A stretch of 53,482 nucleotides of DNA. Origin: JBMOPD01 sp049323615. GTDB lineage: Bacteria; Bacillota; Desulfotomaculia; Desulfotomaculales; Desulfocucumaceae. The translations under genes were made by a program, and so were the position numbers. The stretch is from contig JBMOPD010000043.1 in the NCBI GenBank assembly GCA_049323615.1, forward strand, positions 1 through 53,482, read 5' to 3'. This document shows positions 24,271 to 32,177 of the stretch, in pieces (the first letter of the stretch is position 1; every line of letters begins with the position of its first letter). The notes under the pieces were generated by a model. It saw nothing but the letters and a program-made list of their open reading frames with translations. It had not been told where the DNA came from and ran no database searches.

Positions 24271-24684
24271 CTAGATTACTTCCGCCAGGTTCAAAAGGAG
24301 CCAGAGCTGTTCTCCCTTTTTGACAACACCCTTCAAGTAATCGACGTTGTCTCCGGCCACCGCGGGAGGCTCAATTTCGTCATTGCTGAACCGGCCCACC
24401 TCCAGTACTATGTCCACTATCATGCCCACCTTTTGCCCCTCGTGCTCAACCACTATGATCCTGGTATCCTCGTTATACTCGCTAACAGGAAGGTTCAGGC
24501 GCTTGTTCAGATTGATTACGGGCACTATGTTGCCGCGCAGGTTTATTATTCCTTCCACATAGTGCCTGGTGTTGGGAACCCTGGTTATATTGCTCATGCG
24601 AATTATTTCCTGCGTCTCCTGGATCGGCAGGGCATACTGCTGGTCGTTAAGCTGAAAGATGACCAGTTGTTCTTCAGTGTTCAC
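24271..24684 (-). CDS. cheW: Chemotaxis coupling protein CheW
   Basis: A 137-residue CheW-type scaffold that links chemoreceptors to the CheA kinase. It is a single CheW domain: LVIFQLNDQQYALPI, IIRMSNITRVPN, GIINLRGNIVPVINLNKRL, and GMIVDIVLEV. The start is the GTG at 24684, seven bases after GGGGGTG; the upstream in-frame region has no ribosome site and no conserved residues. No cheA or receptor gene is in the window, so it is an orphan here. Confidence 0.93.
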   Translation of the reverse strand: MNTEEQLVIFQLNDQQYALPIQETQEIIRMSNITRVPNTRHYVEGIINLRGNIVPVINLNKRLNLPVSEYNEDTRIIVVEHEGQKVGMIVDIVLEVGRFSNDEIEPPAVAGDNVDYLKGVVKKGEQLWLLLNLAEVI

Positions 24685-25026
24685 AGGGCAACACCCCCTT
24701 ATTATTGCTAAAATTAACCCTTGTTGATATGAAAATTTTACATAATTCAGCAAAATCCTTCTAAAAAAATGCCGATAAGTAAAAATTATTTATAAAATTT
24801 ATCACAGGTATTAAAGATCCAATTTTTAATTCTGATTTGATATCGGCCAAATTTAATCCCCCCTTCTTAATTATGCCCGGTAAAGAAGCCATCAGCAATC
24901 AGCAGCCGGCAAAAAAAGCCTGAAATATATGTAAGAGTATTTTACTCTTTTGTACATTTCTTTTTTTAAATCCTTCTTTTTCAGGATAATCTTCAGCGGC
25001 TGGAAAATTGTTTCAGGCCATATTAT
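24685..25026. other. AT-rich intergenic region with weak hairpin and two heptads
   Basis: No gene. It contains a 7-bp stem AAGAGTA/TACTCTT (24933-24949) followed by a T-rich stretch, and two tandem heptads ATCAGCA (24891-24904) that may belong to the dispersed repeat family. A GCCGATAA at 24771 preceded by AAAA at 24752 resembles a sigma-D promoter but is far from any plus-strand gene. Confidence 0.4.
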
Positions 25027-25043
25027 TATATACCTAGTATATA
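25027..25043 (+). promoter_or_regulatory. Inverted repeat upstream of the 25063 gene
   Basis: Perfect 7-base arms TATATAC/GTATATA separated by three bases, ending 19 bases before the gene start. The form resembles operators of small GntR (YtrA-type) regulators; the regulator is unknown. Confidence 0.45.
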
Positions 25044-25062
25044 CAAACGGGGGGTGATTTGT

Positions 25063-25470
25063 TTGGACAGGCAGCAGATCAATGAAATGGTCGGCGAGGC
25101 AATGGAATTTTCATACAAAAACCCGGTATTGCTGAACATGCTGACTCTTCTCAGCTATTACGCCGAATCGGACTTCGTGGTCATATTCAAGGTAATGGCC
25201 GGCCCCCTGGCCGGCAGGATTATTGATGAAATAATTGATGGGAAAAGGTCCGCGGGGTCATATATACCGGTTCAGGAGGCGGTCAGAAGGGCGCTGCAGG
25301 GAAGGCTGCAGCAGCTTATGGAAAATGATGAAAGTATGGACAAAGACATAAAGGTGTGGGTGCATGAAGGACTGTCTTATATGCTTAACAGGGACGGCGG
25401 GCCAATTAAAATAGAGGACTACGACAGAATCAAAAGGTACCTGGATAATGAACTCTACGGTTATGGCTAG
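25063..25470 (+). CDS. Hypothetical protein
   Basis: A 135-residue acidic, mostly helical soluble protein of unknown function. No signal peptide or membrane segment is visible; the sequence alternates hydrophobic and charged residues (NPVLLNMLTLLSYYAESDF; YDRIKRYLDNELYGYG). The start is taken as the TTG at 25063, six bases after GGGGGGTG, rather than the GTG at 25054 that lies in the ribosome site. It converges on a PilZ gene, with a GC-rich hairpin between the two stops. Coding reality is supported by base composition and the strong ribosome site. Confidence 0.65.
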   Translation: MDRQQINEMVGEAMEFSYKNPVLLNMLTLLSYYAESDFVVIFKVMAGPLAGRIIDEIIDGKRSAGSYIPVQEAVRRALQGRLQQLMENDESMDKDIKVWVHEGLSYMLNRDGGPIKIEDYDRIKRYLDNELYGYG

Positions 25471-25492
25471 GGCCGGGCTCCGGGGTGGATTT

Positions 25493-25867
25493 TCACCGGC
25501 CCCCGGACCAGAGTATGCGCATTACATATTTGTTTATAACGTCAAGTTCGCTTTTTCTGATATTGATGAATTTCACTCCGACATGGAATGTATCGGCTGT
25601 TTCCGCTTTCTCGACCGATACAGTGCGGGTAGTCACAGACAACACTTTAAATTTACGGTAATTGTTGTGTACAGGTAAAATGAACTGCAGTATTAATTCC
25701 CTGCCCTGCTCAATGTACTCCGGCACCGCCAGTTTCATGCCCCCGGCACTTATATTTAAAGCTTCCGCCTTTTTAAAGCCCGGTCTTTCCTCCGGCCCGG
25801 GCAGTAAAGCATATTGGACCCTTAATATTTTGTCGGCTCTCATAAACCTTCTCTTTTCAGACAACAT
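25493..25867 (-). CDS. PilZ-domain protein
   Basis: A 124-residue single-domain PilZ protein, probably a c-di-GMP receptor acting on motility or surface functions. Both parts of the ligand motif are present: RRFMR (Arg6-x3-Arg10) near the N-terminus and NISAGG (Asn38, Ser40, Gly43) on the following strand. The start is the ATG at 25867, six bases after GAGG; an ATG seven codons upstream has no ribosome site. An orphan gene here; CheW is encoded about 1 kb away. Confidence 0.85.
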   Translation of the reverse strand: MLSEKRRFMRADKILRVQYALLPGPEERPGFKKAEALNISAGGMKLAVPEYIEQGRELILQFILPVHNNYRKFKVLSVTTRTVSVEKAETADTFHVGVKFINIRKSELDVINKYVMRILWSGGR

Positions 25868-26120
25868 TACGATCCTCTTTTCATTCATCCAAAGGACGCA
25901 CCGGGAACCTCATTGCACTTGAGAGACTCTGGGGGTTCCTTTTTAATATATCGAATTACTGCAGGTAAAAATTAATCCCTTCAAAGGGCCAGTTTACATA
26001 CAAAAAACGCGGAATAACCCGCATTTTCGACAAACCCTTTTCTATTGTCCCGGCCTGATTAATTTTAATAAGGGTTAAATGAGTGATTGCCCAATAAAGC
26101 GTCAGCCGCATTTTAGCACG
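25868..26120. other. Intergenic region with a long hairpin
   Basis: No gene seen. Arms GGAACC (25904-25909) and GGTTCC (25934-25939) can pair over a 24-base loop and are followed by five T on the plus strand. On the minus strand it would lie in the leader of the PilZ gene. Confidence 0.3.
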
Positions 26121-26144
26121 AAAAAAAGCCCTTTTATGGGCTTT
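26121..26144 (-). terminator. Terminator of the toxin-antitoxin unit
   Basis: AAAGCCC/GGGCTTT stem with a 6-base loop, followed on the minus strand by seven T. It begins at the toxin stop codon. Confidence 0.85.
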
Positions 26145-26499
26145 ATGATTTAATTCTCCTGGCCACCGTGCTGTAAATCGCAAAGCCTGCTCTGGGACCT
26201 ATCCCCCAAATTTTACACCTTCCGTCGTCTTCAACACTGTATACAATTCTCCGCGTTGCATTTGCAAAATACATTGCCCTGTATCCTCTTAAGTCAAACC
26301 CATGCTTGTCCTCAAGCTCTTTACCTACTCGTGGATTGATGGTCATTCGTACAAGTTGTTGTAGGACGTCCAAGCGCATATTCACTGGTAGTGACCGGAA
26401 ATCTGACGCCGCTTCCTGATGCCAGATAACTTTCTCCTCAATCAGAAGAATCAGATCTTCGAGGTTTACCCCGTTTTTGGGATTGCTCAACAACATCAT
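26143..26499 (-). CDS. RelE/ParE-superfamily toxin
   Basis: A 118-residue small basic protein of the RelE fold, probably a ribosome-dependent mRNA interferase. The pattern is VIWHQEAASDFRSLP, a central helix region, LRGYRAMYFANATRRIVYSVEDDG and a C-terminal GIGPRAGFAIYSTVARRI. The start ATG pair at 26499 has GAAGGG five to eight bases upstream, so the gene overlaps the antitoxin gene by about 60 bases, far more than the usual few. Toxin residues cannot be pinned down without alignment. Confidence 0.75.
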   Translation of the reverse strand: MMLLSNPKNGVNLEDLILLIEEKVIWHQEAASDFRSLPVNMRLDVLQQLVRMTINPRVGKELEDKHGFDLRGYRAMYFANATRRIVYSVEDDGRCKIWGIGPRAGFAIYSTVARRIKS

Positions 26500-26773
26500 T
26501 TCCCTTCACGAAACTAAGGCCCTCGAGAACTTCCCGTGTGGTTAACCATTTGTCGGTGTTCTTGCGCTTTGAAAGCACTGCATAAATATCTGCCTGTTCC
26601 GCCTTCTCCAAAAGTTCTTCGTACCTTTCGTAATCCAGCATAACAACGAATGGATGGTTGTTTTTAAGAATCAGAATGTCTTTTTCTTTAGACCTTAAAG
26701 ATACAGAACCGGCATTCCTCTGCAGCTCCGTTATACCTACGATTTGTTCTTTACTAAACATCAAATTAGCCAT
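26438..26773 (-). CDS. Phd/YefM-type antitoxin
   Basis: A 111-residue antitoxin-like protein. The N-terminal part has the Phd/YefM look: ITELQRNAGSVSLRSKEKDI, ILKNNHPFVVMLDYERYEELLE. The basic, disordered C-terminal tail would wrap the toxin. It is the first gene of the pair and is followed by the RelE-like toxin gene with a long overlap. The spacing between GGAG and the ATG is long (14 bases). Such antitoxins normally bind their own promoter; an 11-base inverted repeat flanks the upstream region. Confidence 0.75.
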   Translation of the reverse strand: MANLMFSKEQIVGITELQRNAGSVSLRSKEKDILILKNNHPFVVMLDYERYEELLEKAEQADIYAVLSKRKNTDKWLTTREVLEGLSFVKGNDVVEQSQKRGKPRRSDSSD

Positions 26774-26799
26774 TGTAAAATATTAATCTCCTTTCAATT

Positions 26800-26904
26800 C
26801 CCATATTCCTATCTTGTCTTGCTGTTAATCCGAACTCAACATTCTAAGCTGTAATCAACAATAAAACCCGTCACACTCCTTCCGCTTTTCTCCAGGAATA
26901 TGGG
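26800..26904. repeat. 11-base inverted repeat upstream of the toxin-antitoxin genes
   Basis: CCCATATTCCT (26800-26810) and AGGAATATGGG (26894-26904) are perfect inverted copies 83 bases apart, flanking the region where the antitoxin promoter should be. They may be paired operator half-sites for looping by the antitoxin, or the ends of a small inserted element. The rest of the gap up to the terminator at 27093 is AT-rich with no gene seen. Confidence 0.5.
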
Positions 26905-27092
26905 ATCTCATTAACATTTGCTGATCAATCCTAACTTCTGGGTAGTATCCCTCCACATAATATTATTGCGAAACGGGGATCAGTTTATACAAGGGCCTTG
27001 TAGCATTATTATACGCATTATTATGATCACATGTCAAGACAGAATTTCTCATTCATAATTGTTAAACAGAAAACAATTACGCAAATATCTAT

Positions 27093-27117
27093 AAAAAAAC
27101 TGGTTTTTGCAACCAGT
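27093..27117 (-). terminator. Terminator of the priA-to-rpe operon
   Basis: On the minus strand ACTGGTT/AACCAGT with a short loop is followed by seven T. It lies about 45 bases after the last small gene and so ends a transcript of about 15 kb. Confidence 0.85.
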
Positions 27118-27160
27118 AGAAAAGAAGCTGCTCCATAATCCGATACTTATTGTATTTTCC

Positions 27161-27283
27161 TTATTTCTTCGGCTGGTTCTGTTTTACCAGCTTGTCCTTC
27201 AAGGCGCCGCAGGCCTTGCACTTGCCGGGCTTGCACCTGCTTTCCACAACGTTTCCGCACTCCTCGCACTTATATACAGCCAC
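27161..27283 (-). CDS. RCKP-type rubredoxin-like small protein
   Basis: A 40-residue protein with two cysteine pairs: MAVYKCEECGN and, after the sequence SRCKPG, a second pair KCKACG. This is the pattern of the small rubredoxin-like proteins named after their RCKP motif; they should bind one iron or zinc. The start is a GTG seven bases after GGAGGTG, an ideal site. The gene overlaps the end of rpe by 14 bases, so it is probably translated together with it. It is the last gene before the operon terminator. Function is unknown; being tied to rpe and rsgA suggests a redox or metal-handling housekeeping role. Confidence 0.8.
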   Translation of the reverse strand: MAVYKCEECGNVVESRCKPGKCKACGALKDKLVKQNQPKK

Positions 27284-27944
27284 TTAGTCTCACCTCCGCC
27301 GCTTCTCTTATTTCCCGCACGGCCGCGCCGGGGTCCGGCGCCCCGAAGACCGACGATCCCGCCACCAGAACCGTGGCGCCCGCCCCTGCCACAACGGGCG
27401 CGGTGCCGGCGGTTATCCCGCCGTCCACCTGGATCTCGGCCCCCGACCCCGACCGGGAAATCATATCCTTCACTGCCCTTATCTTGGGAACCATTTCCCC
27501 GATAAAATCCTGCCCCCCGAACCCCGGGTTGACCGTCATTACCAGCACCAGGTCGACCATGCCCAGAACGTATTCAACAACCGAGGGGTGAGTGGAAGGA
27601 TTAAGGGCCACACCCGCCTTTACCCCCCTCTTTTTAATCTCCTGGATGGTCCGGTGCAGGTGGGTTGCGGCTTCCGCATGCACCGTCACCAGGTCCGCTC
27701 CGGCTGCAATGAAGCTTTCCAGATAGAAGCCGGGATTTTCTATCATCAGGTGGACGTCAAAAAGCATTCCCGATTTTTTTCTCAACGCTGCAACAACCTG
27801 GGGGCCGAAGGTGATGTTGGGAACAAAATGCCCGTCCATTATGTCCAGGTGCAGGTACTCCGCCCCGGCTTCCTCCACCCTGCGCACTTCATCGGCCAGT
27901 TTTGCAAAATCAGCCGCCAGTATTGACGGCGCCAGTTTAATCAT
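27270..27944 (-). CDS. rpe: Ribulose-phosphate 3-epimerase
   Basis: Interconverts ribulose 5-phosphate and xylulose 5-phosphate in the pentose phosphate pathway. A 224-residue TIM barrel of usual length. Signature segments are IKLAPSILAADFAKLADEV, HLDIMDGHFVPNITFGP, VLVMTVNPGFGGQDFI and IQVDGGITAGTAP, with the metal-binding His and Asp residues present. Its ATG shares one base with the rsgA stop (TGATG) and is preceded by AAAGGAG, so it is translationally coupled. Confidence 0.97.
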   Translation of the reverse strand: MIKLAPSILAADFAKLADEVRRVEEAGAEYLHLDIMDGHFVPNITFGPQVVAALRKKSGMLFDVHLMIENPGFYLESFIAAGADLVTVHAEAATHLHRTIQEIKKRGVKAGVALNPSTHPSVVEYVLGMVDLVLVMTVNPGFGGQDFIGEMVPKIRAVKDMISRSGSGAEIQVDGGITAGTAPVVAGAGATVLVAGSSVFGAPDPGAAVREIREAAEVRLSGCI

Positions 27945-28816
27945 CAGTAACTCCTTTCACGATCGATGAGTTCTTTAAGGATGTCCAGGTAGCGCTCGTA
28001 GCGCCCGCTGTCTATGTCGTTCCTGGCTACGGCCGCCTTAACGGCGCAGTCCGGCTCGGCCCAGTGCAGGCAGCCCGCAAACCTGCACTCCGGCACATAC
28101 TTCTCCATTTCAGGAAAGAAATAAATCAGCTCCTCCCTTTTCACATCCGGCAAAAACAGGGTTGAAAATCCCGGAGTGTCGGCCACCAGCCCGCCTTCCT
28201 CCAGGGGCAGCAGTTCCACGTGCCTGGTGGTATGCCGCCCTCTCTTGATTTTTTGTCCGATCTCACCCGTTTTCAGCGACAATCCCGGCTGAATGGCGTT
28301 TAAGAGGCTGCTCTTCCCCACTCCCGAAGGCCCGGCAAACACCGAGATGCCTTCCCTGATTACATTTTTTAAATCTTCGACCCCCGTGCCGTCCCTGGCG
28401 CTGGTCTTCAAAACCAGATACCCGGCAGCGGCGTAAGGACTGGTAATTTCCAGGGCACTGCCGGAATCCAGGTCAATCTTGTTAAAACATATGACCGGGC
28501 GGATGCCCCCGGATCCGGCGTGGATAAGCAAGCGATCCAGCAATGCCAGGGAAGGCTGGGGATCATGGACCGCAAACACAATCACGGCGCGGTCAACATT
28601 GGCCACCGGGGGTCTTACCAGGGCATTGCGCCGGGGGTGGACTTTCACCACAACCCCCTGTCTTCCGTTTCCCGGCTCCACTGCCACCCGGTCCCCCACC
28701 ATCACGTCAACCTTGCGGTGCCTGAAAACACCCCTCAGTGTACACCGCCACAGGCACTTTCCATCGTTGACAAAGTAAAACCCGCCGTAAGCCTTTGTTA
28801 TTACCCCGTCAATCAC
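27944..28816 (-). CDS. rsgA: Ribosome small-subunit-dependent GTPase A
   Basis: Circularly permuted GTPase that assists late 30S maturation. 290 residues: an N-terminal OB fold (about 1-70), then GTPase motifs in the permuted order, NKID first, the P-loop GPSGVGKSSLLN next, and DTPGFS after it. A C-terminal zinc knuckle includes CRFAGCLHWAEPDCAVKAAV. GTG start with AGGTGAT upstream. As in Bacillus, it follows the PrkC kinase gene and precedes rpe. Confidence 0.95.
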   Translation of the reverse strand: MIDGVITKAYGGFYFVNDGKCLWRCTLRGVFRHRKVDVMVGDRVAVEPGNGRQGVVVKVHPRRNALVRPPVANVDRAVIVFAVHDPQPSLALLDRLLIHAGSGGIRPVICFNKIDLDSGSALEITSPYAAAGYLVLKTSARDGTGVEDLKNVIREGISVFAGPSGVGKSSLLNAIQPGLSLKTGEIGQKIKRGRHTTRHVELLPLEEGGLVADTPGFSTLFLPDVKREELIYFFPEMEKYVPECRFAGCLHWAEPDCAVKAAVARNDIDSGRYERYLDILKELIDRERSY

Positions 28817-28827
28817 AAAAAAATCAC

Positions 28828-30681
28828 CTAATTCAAAACTTCCTGCTCCACCTGTTTGCCGTCCAAATAGACTCTGATGGTTGCCCGGCCCCAGTACTTT
28901 ACGGTTTCCACCACCTGGTCCCCCGGGTTGTGGTTTCTGATATACACAGGGTTGGTACCCCGCACATCGGTGACCGTTATTTTTACCTCGTGGGGCTTGC
29001 CGTCCTTCGGTACTGTAACAATAACATCGGCTTCCCTGGCCGCCGGACCGGGGCCGTTACTGACATTTACCCTGACTGCCGTCCCCTCCGTCACCTGCTC
29101 ACCGGCTGCAGGGAACTGTGAGACTATCTGCCCCCTCAGGTACTCCGCACTGTACTGGTAAATTCTATCCCGGTCCAGTTCCAGTTTATTCTCACTTAGC
29201 TTCGACCTGGCCTGGTCAACGGTAAGGCCCTTTAAATCCGGGACCTTGGTGCCGGCCGGTTCAGTTCCCTTGGAAACGGCAACTGATACTTTTGTTCCCC
29301 TGGGCACCCTTTCATTGGCGGCCGGCTTCTGACTGGCCACCAGACCCTTTTCAATCTCACTGCTGTATACCTCTTCGGGGGGATCTGCCATTTCCAGGCC
29401 GTTTTCAATCAGTTTGTCCCTGGCCGCGATCAGGTTCTGACCCACCAGGTTGGGTACCGTTTTCAGGTCGGCCCCCTTGCTTACCGTAAGCGTGATCACC
29501 CTGTTCACCTTGACGGGAGGGTCGTTGGGGCCATAGTCCTGGGCAACCACTATGCCCGGGAGAGCATTGCTGTCATACTGCTCCTTTACCGTGGTCCGCA
29601 AATTCTTTTCCGCCAGGATGTCCTGGGCCTCTTTAAGAGGCTTGCCGACCACCCAGGGGACAACCACTTCCGGTACATTTACAAACCGGTAATAGCCGTA
29701 ATAAGCCGCCGCGACAACCAGGGCCGCCAGCATAATCAAAACTGTCCACCCTGCCGGGCTGAGCCTTCTGGCCGGCCTTTGCCTCTGGGAATAATGGTCC
29801 GGTGCTTTTAAGGCCATCATGTCCTCACGGTCAACGGGAATGATGCGGGTGGTGTCCTCATCATCCCCGGAAAGCGCCTCCTCCAACTGGAAAGACATTT
29901 CCCTGGCGCTGCCGAATCTCTTGTCCGGGTCTTTATGCAGCGCCCTCATCACCACCCGCTCCAGCTCCACGGGGATGTCCGGCTTTCTTCTGGTCGGCGG
30001 CTCGGGATCGCTTTGAATATGCTTCAAGGCAATGGCAATGGGACTGTCGCCGGTGAATGGCACACTCCCGGCCAGCATTTCATACAATACCACCCCCAGG
30101 GAATATATGTCCGACTTGGGGTCCGCCACCTCGCCCCTGGCCTGTTCCGGGGACAGGTAATGCACCGAACCCACTATGGTGTCGGTAGTGGTTACCGTGG
30201 CCGCGCTGGCCTCCCTGGCAATGCCGAAATCGGTCAGCTTGGCCCTCCCGTTCCTGGTGATCAGTATGTTATGGGGCTTGATGTCCCTGTGTACGATATT
30301 GTTCTCGTGGGCGTGTTCCAGGGCATCGCAAATCTGCCGGGCTATGGCCACCGCCCTGGCCGGGTCCAATGGCCCTTCCCTCTTGATGATACTCCTTAAA
30401 TCCTTTCCGTCCACATATTCCATGACCAGGTATTGCATGTCATCTTCCCGGCCAACATCGTATATACTGACTATATTCGGGTGCGAAAGGCTTGCCACCG
30501 ACCGGGCCTCCCGCCTGAAACGCCGGACAAAATCCTCATCCGAGGTGTATTCAGGGCGCATCAGCTTGATGGTCACCAGGCGGTTGAGAATGACGTCACG
30601 GCCCTTGTAAACGATGGCCATTCCACCGCCCCCCAGCTGTTCCAGGACTTCATACCTGTTGCCCAGCATCTTACCAATCAC
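28828..30681 (-). CDS. prkC: PASTA-domain Ser/Thr protein kinase
   Basis: A 617-residue membrane kinase that senses muropeptides or lipid II and controls growth, wall synthesis or spore germination. The kinase domain (about 10-270) has LGGGGMAIVYKG, Lys39, HRDIKPHN with catalytic Asp133, and DFG at 151-153. A membrane helix lies at about 309-330 (WTVLIMLAALVVAAAYYG). Outside are three PASTA repeats (e.g. VVVPWVVGKPLKEAQDIL, TVPNLVGQNLIAARDKL, KVPDLKGLTVDQARSKL) and a C-terminal extension. Its GTG overlaps the pbpA stop by four bases. The partner phosphatase is encoded three genes upstream in the same operon. Confidence 0.96.
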   Translation of the reverse strand: MIGKMLGNRYEVLEQLGGGGMAIVYKGRDVILNRLVTIKLMRPEYTSDEDFVRRFRREARSVASLSHPNIVSIYDVGREDDMQYLVMEYVDGKDLRSIIKREGPLDPARAVAIARQICDALEHAHENNIVHRDIKPHNILITRNGRAKLTDFGIAREASAATVTTTDTIVGSVHYLSPEQARGEVADPKSDIYSLGVVLYEMLAGSVPFTGDSPIAIALKHIQSDPEPPTRRKPDIPVELERVVMRALHKDPDKRFGSAREMSFQLEEALSGDDEDTTRIIPVDREDMMALKAPDHYSQRQRPARRLSPAGWTVLIMLAALVVAAAYYGYYRFVNVPEVVVPWVVGKPLKEAQDILAEKNLRTTVKEQYDSNALPGIVVAQDYGPNDPPVKVNRVITLTVSKGADLKTVPNLVGQNLIAARDKLIENGLEMADPPEEVYSSEIEKGLVASQKPAANERVPRGTKVSVAVSKGTEPAGTKVPDLKGLTVDQARSKLSENKLELDRDRIYQYSAEYLRGQIVSQFPAAGEQVTEGTAVRVNVSNGPGPAAREADVIVTVPKDGKPHEVKITVTDVRGTNPVYIRNHNPGDQVVETVKYWGRATIRVYLDGKQVEQEVLN

Positions 30682-32177
30682 TTAGCCTTCACCCCCTTAA
30701 GATAATCCTTTATAAGCTCCCTGGCTACCGGCGCCGCTGCGCCGGCGCCGGCGCCGGCGTTCTCCACCAGCACCGCCACCGCTATGCGGGGGTTTTCCAC
30801 CGGGGCAAAGCCGATAAACCAGGCGTGAGTCTCACCGTGGGGATTTTGGGCGGAACCGGTTTTACCGGCCACCCGGACTCCGGCAATGGAGGCCTGGGAG
30901 CCCGTTCCCCGCTTCACCGCTTCCTCCATGGCGGCGGCCAGCATCCCGGCCACCTCGGGGGAAACAGCATTGTACAGGATCTCCGGGGCCATCTTTTTAA
31001 TCACTATGCCGTTCCTGGTCACTACCTTCTCCAGCACGGCAGGTTTCATCACCACGCCCCCGTTGGCCACTGCGGACGCCACCAGGGCCATCTGCAACGG
31101 GCTAACCAGCACCCGCCCCTGCCCTATGGCGGCCGAGGCCACCTCGGGGCCGCTCATTTTGTTTAACGGCAAAGTGCCGGGATAAAACGGAATTTCTCCA
31201 CCAACCACGGGGTAACTGTCCTTGTACCGGCCGCTCCTGTCGTAATCGATAAAGTTAAAGCCAAAGGATTTGGCGGCCCTCTTCAGCCCCTCCTCCCCCA
31301 ACTCCAGGCCCAGCCCGGCAAAGGCGGTATTGCACGACACCGCCAACGCGCCGTTAAAATTTATCCGGCCATGAACCCCGGTGTCCTTTAACTCAAAGCC
31401 TTCCACCGCAATACTGCCCTTGCAGTCATAAATCCTGCCCAGATTCTGCGGGTTGGCCGCCAGGGCGCCGGCGCCGGTTATTATTTTGAAGGTGGAGCCG
31501 GGCGGGTAGATTCCCCTGGCCGCCCTGTTCAGCAGTGGAGCAGCCCCGGTCTGTGTTTTGAGTATGTCGTACCCGGTTACTGGCAGTTCTACTTTCTTTC
31601 CGTTGCGCACACCACTCTCGGTGCGGACCACGCTGTCCACCGAGGCCGGATCAAAGGCCGGCGCACTGACCATGGCCAGCACCGCCCCGGACCGGGGGTC
31701 CAGGGCCACCACCGCCCCTCTCCTGTTTCCCAGCAGGTTCACGGCCTGCCTCTGCAGGTCGCTGTCGATGGTAAGCACGACGTTATAGCCGTACCTCTGC
31801 CTGCCCAGTACCCGGTCCACCAGGGCCTGGATCTTGCCGGCGTCGTCCATGGCCAGCAGGTAGCTGTCAAAAACCGATTCCAGGCCCGTCCGGCCGTACC
31901 GCTGAGAAACGAATCCCAACAGGTGGGCGGTCTCCCGCCCGCGGGGGTAAACCCGCCTCTTGACGCCGTCCACCATCCTGTCCTCGGCCAGAACCACTCC
32001 CCGTCGGTCGTATATGGCGCCCCGGACGACGGCCTCCTCGGCCGCGGCCAGGCGCCTGTTATGGGGATCGGTGGACAGTTTCGGCCCCACCACTGCGTTC
32101 AGGTAGCCGAGATAGATCACCAGCACCGAAAAGATGGCCAGGAAAAAGTACCCCGCCTTCCTGATGTTGTCATTCAT
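30678..32177 (-). CDS. pbpA: Penicillin-binding protein (transpeptidase, PbpA/FtsI type)
   Basis: Class B peptidoglycan transpeptidase of 499 residues. One N-terminal membrane anchor (about 8-30) is followed by a short dimerisation region. The penicillin-binding domain has all three active-site motifs: STFK with the acylated Ser228 and Lys231, SCN (282-284), and KTG in VAGKTGSAQNP. It overlaps the preceding rodA-type gene by eight bases and the kinase gene by four, so it probably works as the transpeptidase partner of that SEDS glycosyltransferase. Confidence 0.94.
   Translation of the reverse strand: MNDNIRKAGYFFLAIFSVLVIYLGYLNAVVGPKLSTDPHNRRLAAAEEAVVRGAIYDRRGVVLAEDRMVDGVKRRVYPRGRETAHLLGFVSQRYGRTGLESVFDSYLLAMDDAGKIQALVDRVLGRQRYGYNVVLTIDSDLQRQAVNLLGNRRGAVVALDPRSGAVLAMVSAPAFDPASVDSVVRTESGVRNGKKVELPVTGYDILKTQTGAAPLLNRAARGIYPPGSTFKIITGAGALAANPQNLGRIYDCKGSIAVEGFELKDTGVHGRINFNGALAVSCNTAFAGLGLELGEEGLKRAAKSFGFNFIDYDRSGRYKDSYPVVGGEIPFYPGTLPLNKMSGPEVASAAIGQGRVLVSPLQMALVASAVANGGVVMKPAVLEKVVTRNGIVIKKMAPEILYNAVSPEVAGMLAAAMEEAVKRGTGSQASIAGVRVAGKTGSAQNPHGETHAWFIGFAPVENPRIAVAVLVENAGAGAGAAAPVARELIKDYLKGVKAK

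Noticed and set aside
24752..24778. Sigma-D-like promoter (AAAA, 15 bases, GCCGATAA) near cheW
   Set aside because: It points away from cheW and the next plus-strand gene starts about 285 bases later; the -35 box is only partly matched.
27107..27505. 132-codon plus-strand frame near the rpe end
   Set aside because: It is opposite rpe and the rubredoxin-like gene and becomes proline/arginine-rich; the minus-strand genes have clear ribosome sites and motifs.
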